Of a stretch of 64,000 nucleotides of DNA, positions 57,796-64,000 are shown piece by piece; position 1 is the first letter of the stretch, and each line of letters begins with the position of its first letter. The position numbers and the translations under genes were made by a program. The notes under the pieces were generated by a model. The model saw nothing but the letters and a program-made list of their open reading frames with translations. It was not told the origin of the DNA and searched no databases. Source of the DNA: Campylorhamphus procurvoides (lineage: Eukaryota; Chordata; Aves; Passeriformes; Dendrocolaptidae); the NCBI GenBank assembly GCA_013396655.1, contig WBMV01007711.1:275248-339247 (forward strand). Reading direction: 5' to 3'.

Positions 57796-60700
57796 TTGGC
57801 AGGAGCAGGTGGGGTGTGTTGGGGGATGGAGCACAGAGCCTTTCACCTGCAAGTGCTTCATTATGCTGAAATTGGGCAAGTTTTTGAGGCCATGAAGGTG
57901 CTGCTGGTGGGCTGGGTGGAAGCCAGCAGAGCTTGTAGTGGTGGCTGAGTATCTGTATATCCTAAAAATGATGTTGGTGAGCAGTGGGGGTCTCTACGAG
58001 GCTGAGCCTGCAGGGGCTGCCAGCTTTACCTGGTGGGCTGGGCACAGAATGCCAAAAGGTGACCAAAGAGCATTCTCTGAGAGTTATACACTGGTTTCCA
58101 TGTCCACCTCCTCTGCTTTGGGGTTAAACTGGGGAGTTAGCAGACTTATCCCCTTTTATGAGAACAATATATGCTTTAAATTTGGGGTTTCAGAAGGGAA
58201 TGATGATTATTCTCTGAGAGAGACTTGTTAAAAGCTAATCATCTGAGAAGTTAATACTGCAAAGGACTTTGAAAATCCTTCTTGGAATCATTTGATTTAA
58301 TTAAACTAAAGTGGACTAATCAAAACTCCCCCCCCCTTCTTCTCCCTTCTATAATATAAAAAATCTTTGTTTCCAGTGAATACTCCTCTCTGTAAAGACT
58401 AAAATATTTTAGGCTATCAGTAAACCTGGAAGCATCAGAAAAAAAACCCCAAACAATTAATTTTGCATAGATAAAAAGCCTCCTGAGAAGTTAAAGCAGA
58501 CAGTGCCATGGATGAGGTGTTACCATCCATTGTCTTACTGTGGCTTTTTGGCTAATTTGGCTCCCTGAGCTGCCCCTTGCTATGCAGGTCCTCCCCTCTT
58601 CTGGTGCTTCTCTCGTGTTTCCACCCCAAATGCACCTGCAGATGAGAGATGTGTATTCACACAACCACAGGCTGGGGGAGAAAAGGTGATCTGGAAGGTT
58701 CTTCTACCAGAATGTATGACTGTTTTAAAAAAGCATCTCTGTTTGTAGAGTGGAAAACCAAATGAACAGGGTAAGAGATGGGAAGCTCCTGGAAGAAACA
58801 GCCTGAGATGTTTCTAAGATTTTGTTTCAAATGCAGATGAGAAACTTCACTTGCTACTTTTATTATTTCAATCAGAATTCATTGAAAGTTTTTGGGTGAC
58901 TTTCAGCTGTACTTTTCTGAATGTCACTTGAGGAAACAAATCTGGTGATAGAAACTCCATGTCCCAGCCCTTCACAGCCTTAGCCTGGTACTAAGAACTG
59001 CTCTTCTGTTATGCTCTGGTCTCTATAAAAACCAGAATGCTGTAATTAGGCTTAAATCCTGTTAGTTTTGGATGAGAAACTTCCTATTAGGACAGGACTC
59101 TTGAAAGTCACGTTAACCAGAGCAAGAGAGAAAACTGTAGGTGTTCTTTCCCCAGCCAGTCCTTGCCCAAAGAGAGAACGTGGCAGGCAGGGCTGAGACT
59201 TTTCTCCTTGTTCTGGAAACATCTATTTGGGGCAGCTGCAAGGAAAAGACTCTAAATCCAGCTCTGGTATTACACAGTGTCTTTTCTTCTTGAAATGTAG
59301 TTTGCTGTTTCAGTGCAGTCCCCCTGCCACTGACTATGTAGCTTATTTCATAGAGGAAAATAATAGTTTGTAAATTACATTTGTGGTTAGCTTTTTGCTT
59401 ATACATAATAAAGAGAAATATCCCATAATTGTTAGGGTCCCCTGGTAAATTCACTATTATTACCTAGTTATTTTGGCCATCTGAATTACACCATATTTAA
59501 AGTCCCAGTTCAATAAAAGTACATCTGGTTCCTGTGCTGCAAAAACCTATTAAAGATTGAGGAAACCATGCAAATAGATTTATACGGTCCTTTGTTGGAT
59601 TTTACAGTGTTTAATTGGCCTTTCTATTGAGGGTAACCATGACAAACTTCAAATTCCATGAGTAGCTACTATAAGAATAGTCCTGTAGTTACTACAGAGT
59701 TAATATCTACCATTCTTCTGTTAGTACCAGTTTTAAAGGTCTCTCATGTTGGAGTTTCCTCCCCTTCCTTTGGGACAACATTCTGCAGCCTCACAGATCT
59801 CAGTCTCAGGAAGTCTTTGACCACAATGTATGTAATTCCATATGTTTCATATGAATCCCTCCTTGGCCTATGCAAAATACACCATAGGGCTTCATCAGGG
59901 ATTAAAAAACATGAGGAATACTTTCTGTGCAGTCTATAAGGTTGGTTTATTAAAAAAAAATTGAAAATGGGCTGAAGGGGTGTTTTGGGGGGAGGGATTC
60001 TGCCCAGGAAACACATTTACCTGGAGCAATGGAACAGATGAAGTGTTTTGGGTTCCTCTCCACTGATGGACTCCCAGCCAAGCACACCAGAGTGCTACCA
60101 CAATTTTCTGATGTTCTCGCACCTCAACCATCACTTGCAAAGCTTAATTTCCTCTCCCCCTTGTTTTATTTTAATATATATATTCCCCCACCTCCAGAGC
60201 TTTGAGTACTTAGCATGTCTCCATTTGCTCTGCATATTTCCAGCACATTTAAGGTTTGCTGCTGGTTCAGGTGGAGCCATCGAGTGCTTGGCCCCCACCA
60301 GAAGTGCGTGGGCTTGTTTGACCTCCTGCCAAGGCCTGGGAAATGGTGTGTGGTCTTTTGTGTGATGGGAAATCCATGCTGGAACCCAGAATTAGCACTT
60401 TTGTGTTCTACATGGGAGAAGAGTGATGTCTCTTGGTTTCTGATCTGCTGCTGGAAGTTTCTTTTTAAAGTTACTGCGACTATTTGCCTCGGTTCTCTTC
60501 CCTTCCTTCCTCCCCAGTAAATCTTTAATGAGGATCTGACTAAATTAGTGTATCTCTCTTTCTAAAGTGAGAGGGCAAAAGTTTTCCTTTACTTATTAAG
60601 ATATTTGTCTAAGATGGTTCTGGATCATTTTCTTGTTGGTATGATGAGGACTTTTTTAGCTTTAGGCTCTCTCTCACTCTCAACTGTTATTAAAGTGTGA

Positions 60701-62441
60701 AATGATGAACTCCTTTTATCTGAAAAGATGTTGGACACAATCACATGACATACCAAGATAACAATTTCTGCTAACCAGTTTTGAGGAGTGAAAGTTGAAA
60801 CTTTTTATAAGATTCTTTGTCTTTGTGCAAGGACAAAAAACAACTTAGGAGGAAACTTTTTGTGTGCAGAAAATAAAATTATAATGCATGAAGGATACCA
60901 GGGACAAGAGAGCTGAGTTCTGAGTTCTTAAGCAGTCTGTAGATGGCATAAAAATAGGAATAATGTGCATAGGATTCACTGACTCCCTCTTTGGGACCAC
61001 TGGTTTCCTTGGGGCTGCCTTCCAGGGGCATGGACCATCAGGAGGATAAAAAAGCATCTTTCTTCCTCTGAAACCAAATCTTCAGACTACCTGGCTCTGA
61101 CTTCTGGTTGTGCCAGTGCCCAGAGTGTGTGCAGAGGGCTGTGACCCCTTTTTCACTGTGTAGCCTGAAAACACAGGGGTCTGAAGGGATTTTTTGGGAG
61201 GGAGGCAGTGCCTGTGAGTACAAACCACTTGTGCTGTGAGAGGGCACGTTCCACTTAGAGAGAACCTGCAGTGAGAAAGCAGGAGGGTAAGGTTTGGGAG
61301 AAAGAAATGTCTCTGGCTCTCCTCTGGGAGGTGCAGGGGTGATGATGATGATGGGGAGTGACAATTTTGGGGAGCACTGACTGGACCAAAAACCCCATTC
61401 AAGCATGTTTGGCTAAAATATAAATATCTTGCAAAACCATCAGTGTGTTTCCTGCCCTCCAACTCCCCAAATAAGTCTGGAATGAAATGTTTCCTTTCTT
61501 TTCAGGGACAGGAACTGGAGGGGTTTTGCAAATCGAAGTCCTTATTTGGGTGAAAGAAAAGGGTAATACAAATAAGTAGAATAAAATTCCCCATTGAAAT
61601 CAGCATGTAAGACTTGCCTTTGTGCTGGTCTTTACATTGTCTTTACATTCAGACTGACAATTTTGAAGCATCCCTTGGCAGTCACCTTCTGTTTCATGCC
61701 CAAGGAATAAAAGGTAACACCAGGTTTGCTTGCTTGGGTGTGGTGTGGTTGGGTTTTTCTTTTAAACTTTGTGAAAAAAGGACAGTTATGCTTGACAGAA
61801 TAAACCCAAAAATGATCCTTAGGAAGGCAATGTGCTTGGGGTCATAACATCTGTCTTTAATGTAAATTGGACTAGCTACAGGCATTTTATGTGCTGTGTT
61901 TGCAGGTTTTTTGTTTATTATTGTCAGATGAGCTGCCTTTATGAAAAGGACATGATGTAGTAACTATTTACACACACACATCTGTCTTGTGTGGCAATCT
62001 CCTGGCAGAGGAAAATGTGTCATGGCTTGGAAGGATGCAGGTTCAGCAAACTGCAAATGCAGCTCTTCAGCTTTGCACCTGTCTGGGTGTCACACACACA
62101 CGTTCTCCTCCTTCTTTCTAGGAGAATGTTTAGCTTAGGATGCTCAAAAAATGAAGCAGAATTACATTTTAGAATGAAATAAGTCCTGACCAGATGTAAC
62201 CATGCAGAAGTATGTTAGGCTGGTTTGGAGTCCAGGAGCTACAAGAGACCCTTACACTTCTGTTTTTCCTTCGAGTAAGTTTCTAGCCCTGTGTGGTTTT
62301 TCAGATTTCAATTTCAGAGAAATCAAAAAGGAAAAAAATAAATAAATTGTATTTTCAGTGGAGCTCAGGATTTCAGGTAGCTCAGCTTTATTCTTCCTGA
62401 CCACGAGGCTTTGACAGCAGTAGGGGAGCTGAAGTGCAGGA
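57796..62441. other. Intergenic, no gene recognised
   Basis: Open frames up to about 126 codons (61082-61462 -) without domains. A C-run near 58328-58337 and a GATGATGATGATG run near 61338 are simple sequence. Confidence 0.6.
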
Positions 62442-62531
62442 CCTGAAAATCAATGTTAGATGATTCCTTCAGGTGATAGGCTTGTCCCTGAAAATCAATG
62501 TTAGATGATTCCTTCAGGTGATAGGCTTGTC
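62442..62531. repeat. Perfect 45-bp tandem duplication
   Basis: Two abutting identical 45-bp units (62442-62486, 62487-62531) starting CCTGAAAATCAATGTTAGAT. No mismatch, so recent or artefactual. Confidence 0.97.
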
Positions 62532-64000
62532 ACTGCCAACTAAGCATCATTTCATGCTGGCTACAGACATTCCCTGGGCAAGAATATTCCCTAGGGAATA
62601 GCAGCAGGTCTCCAAGTTGTCTCCTCCCTCAGCACCAGGAATCCAGAGCTGCCTGCCATGGGTGCTGCTGGCTCAGAGTTCCAGCATCTAAATCCATAAT
62701 CCAGCCTTGCAACTTCCCTCAGGTTCAAAAAATAGAGGTTTTTTTGCTGATGTGTTGCTTTGTCACAGTTTTTTCTTACTGGTCTCTCCATAAGGGGATG
62801 TAGCTGGGATTTCTCATAAATCATGAATATAAAACTAGTCCATTTCTTCCCCCAAGTGATTTTATTCTTTTTTAATAAACTTGGAGAAGTTTGTTTTATG
62901 TTCACACCTCCCCTTTCTTGTGATCATGTTCTAGTAAGATAATTGGATTCTCCTTATTTCTGTGTAGACTTTGCTAAGGAGATCTTTAAGACTAAACAAA
63001 ATCATGTTATGGGCAGCTGCTTTTTGTGGGTTACAGACCAAGTTCATGTCAAGTTTATACAATTTCATTGGATTCAGTGGAGTTGCCCCCTAATTCTGAT
63101 ACAGACACACCAAGAGTGACCTGTGAGTGTCTTAAACAAGTGTTGCAGTGAAACAATAAAATTGTGAATCTCCAGGACTTGTAAGCACAGGCATCTCATT
63201 TCTGTGCATGGATCGATTCCTTACATGGATTCTGGGAGTAAATATTTTTATTTTTTCGTGTACATTAACACTAAGAGGTACAGAGGGCTGATAATTTGGA
63301 CACAGGTTTTCCCATGAAGAGAATTCAGCTTGGCTCCCAAATTCAGAATGCTCATGCAAGTCTCTCAGGGAGCAATCTGTGTTCCAGCTTCTTAGGAGAA
63401 GTCACATCTTCAGCCTCTGCTCTGGACTTCATTAAATCTTTGGACAGCAGGAAATTGTTATTTACCCACGTGGTTCTGTTTGTTTTTTTTTCCCCTGGGT
63501 GGGTGAGCTTTGTTTTTGTTTGGCAATTTTATTTTGTGTGTTTTTCTTTTGTGTGTGTGTATTTTAAATTCAAGCTTAGATTTGTCATAACAGTGTGGGT
63601 GATGGTTTTTTTCCCCCCTTCCATTGTTCCTACCTAGATGATATCTCAGCTTTGGAAACACTTTCTGAACCGAAATTTGGCACTGATATCTTCAGTCAGA
63701 GCAAATTTGGGAAAAAAATATGGTTGTGAAACCTGTTCATATTTTTAAGCAGTGGTTCCAACACTGTGGGGAGTATTTGTCACTGACTCAGTGTGTGATA
63801 TGTATAGACTAAAAATTTGACATTTTAGGTGAGTGGATTTTTTTAGAAGTCATTTATATTCAGCAATATTTTTATTCTGTACTATTGTGTGAAATGTTTA
63901 GTATGGGAGATCATATTGGTGGAGATGTGCTAGTGGTGCATGTAAGGATTAACACTCTTTACAGATGATATAATGAATTCCTGGGATTAACCAGTGTAGG
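62532..64000. other. Intergenic, no gene recognised
   Basis: T-rich and GT-rich tracts at 63478-63565; no coding or RNA feature seen. Confidence 0.6.

Noticed and set aside
59744..60016. 90-codon minus-strand frame with a protein-like look
   Set aside because: No family recognised and no second feature (splice sites, poly(A) tail, target duplication) supports a gene or processed pseudogene.
1..64000. CRISPR arrays, operons, prophage or bacterial defence systems
   Set aside because: The window is spliced vertebrate DNA; the tandem repeats have no spacer structure.

Overview
The window is vertebrate nuclear DNA, almost certainly from a bird. Introns are short (0.2 to 3.9 kb), interspersed repeats are sparse, and those recognised are truncated CR1 LINE fragments, the usual avian pattern. 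Two protein genes can be assembled exon by exon, both on the + strand. They are orthologues of human ZNF654 and C3orf38, which are neighbours in the same order on human 3p11. A passerine is plausible but not proven. All identifications come from reading translations against remembered families; no search was run.

1-21,340: ZNF654, 5'-truncated (exon 1 lies left of the window). Five small coding exons (3547-3628, 5481-5616, 8514-8716, 9443-9582, 13522-13663) feed a large zinc-finger exon (15008-17339). A tiny terminal coding exon at 17582-17589 ends the protein in the same short tail I recall for the human protein. Together they encode 1,013 residues. A long 3' UTR follows to polyadenylation signals near 20.57, 21.26 and 21.32 kb. 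The first kilobase of that 3' UTR holds what look like relics of further C2H2 fingers in other frames, as if an ancestral longer protein (compare the paralogues RLF and ZNF292) was cut short. This is the most interesting signal in the window.

21,340-29,100: a CR1 tail, a 21-bp minisatellite and the CpG-rich promoter of C3orf38, followed by its three exons (24481-24619, 25988-26208, 27167-27742; 311 residues). The promoter region is misassembled: 22929-23518 repeats at 23520-24439 around a single N, which reads as a false duplication. A 113-N gap follows exon 1 directly.

29,100-64,000: no convincing protein-coding gene. It fits the gene-poor flank expected between C3orf38 and the next conserved gene (EPHA3 in human). 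It contains scattered CR1 fragments, short tandem repeats, an isolated CpG-rich block at 36.4-36.9 kb, and several AT-rich, homeodomain-motif-rich stretches that look like conserved non-coding (enhancer) candidates. The two genes show no direct functional link in the sequence; one encodes a probable nuclear DNA-binding protein, the other a DUF4518 protein of poorly known function.
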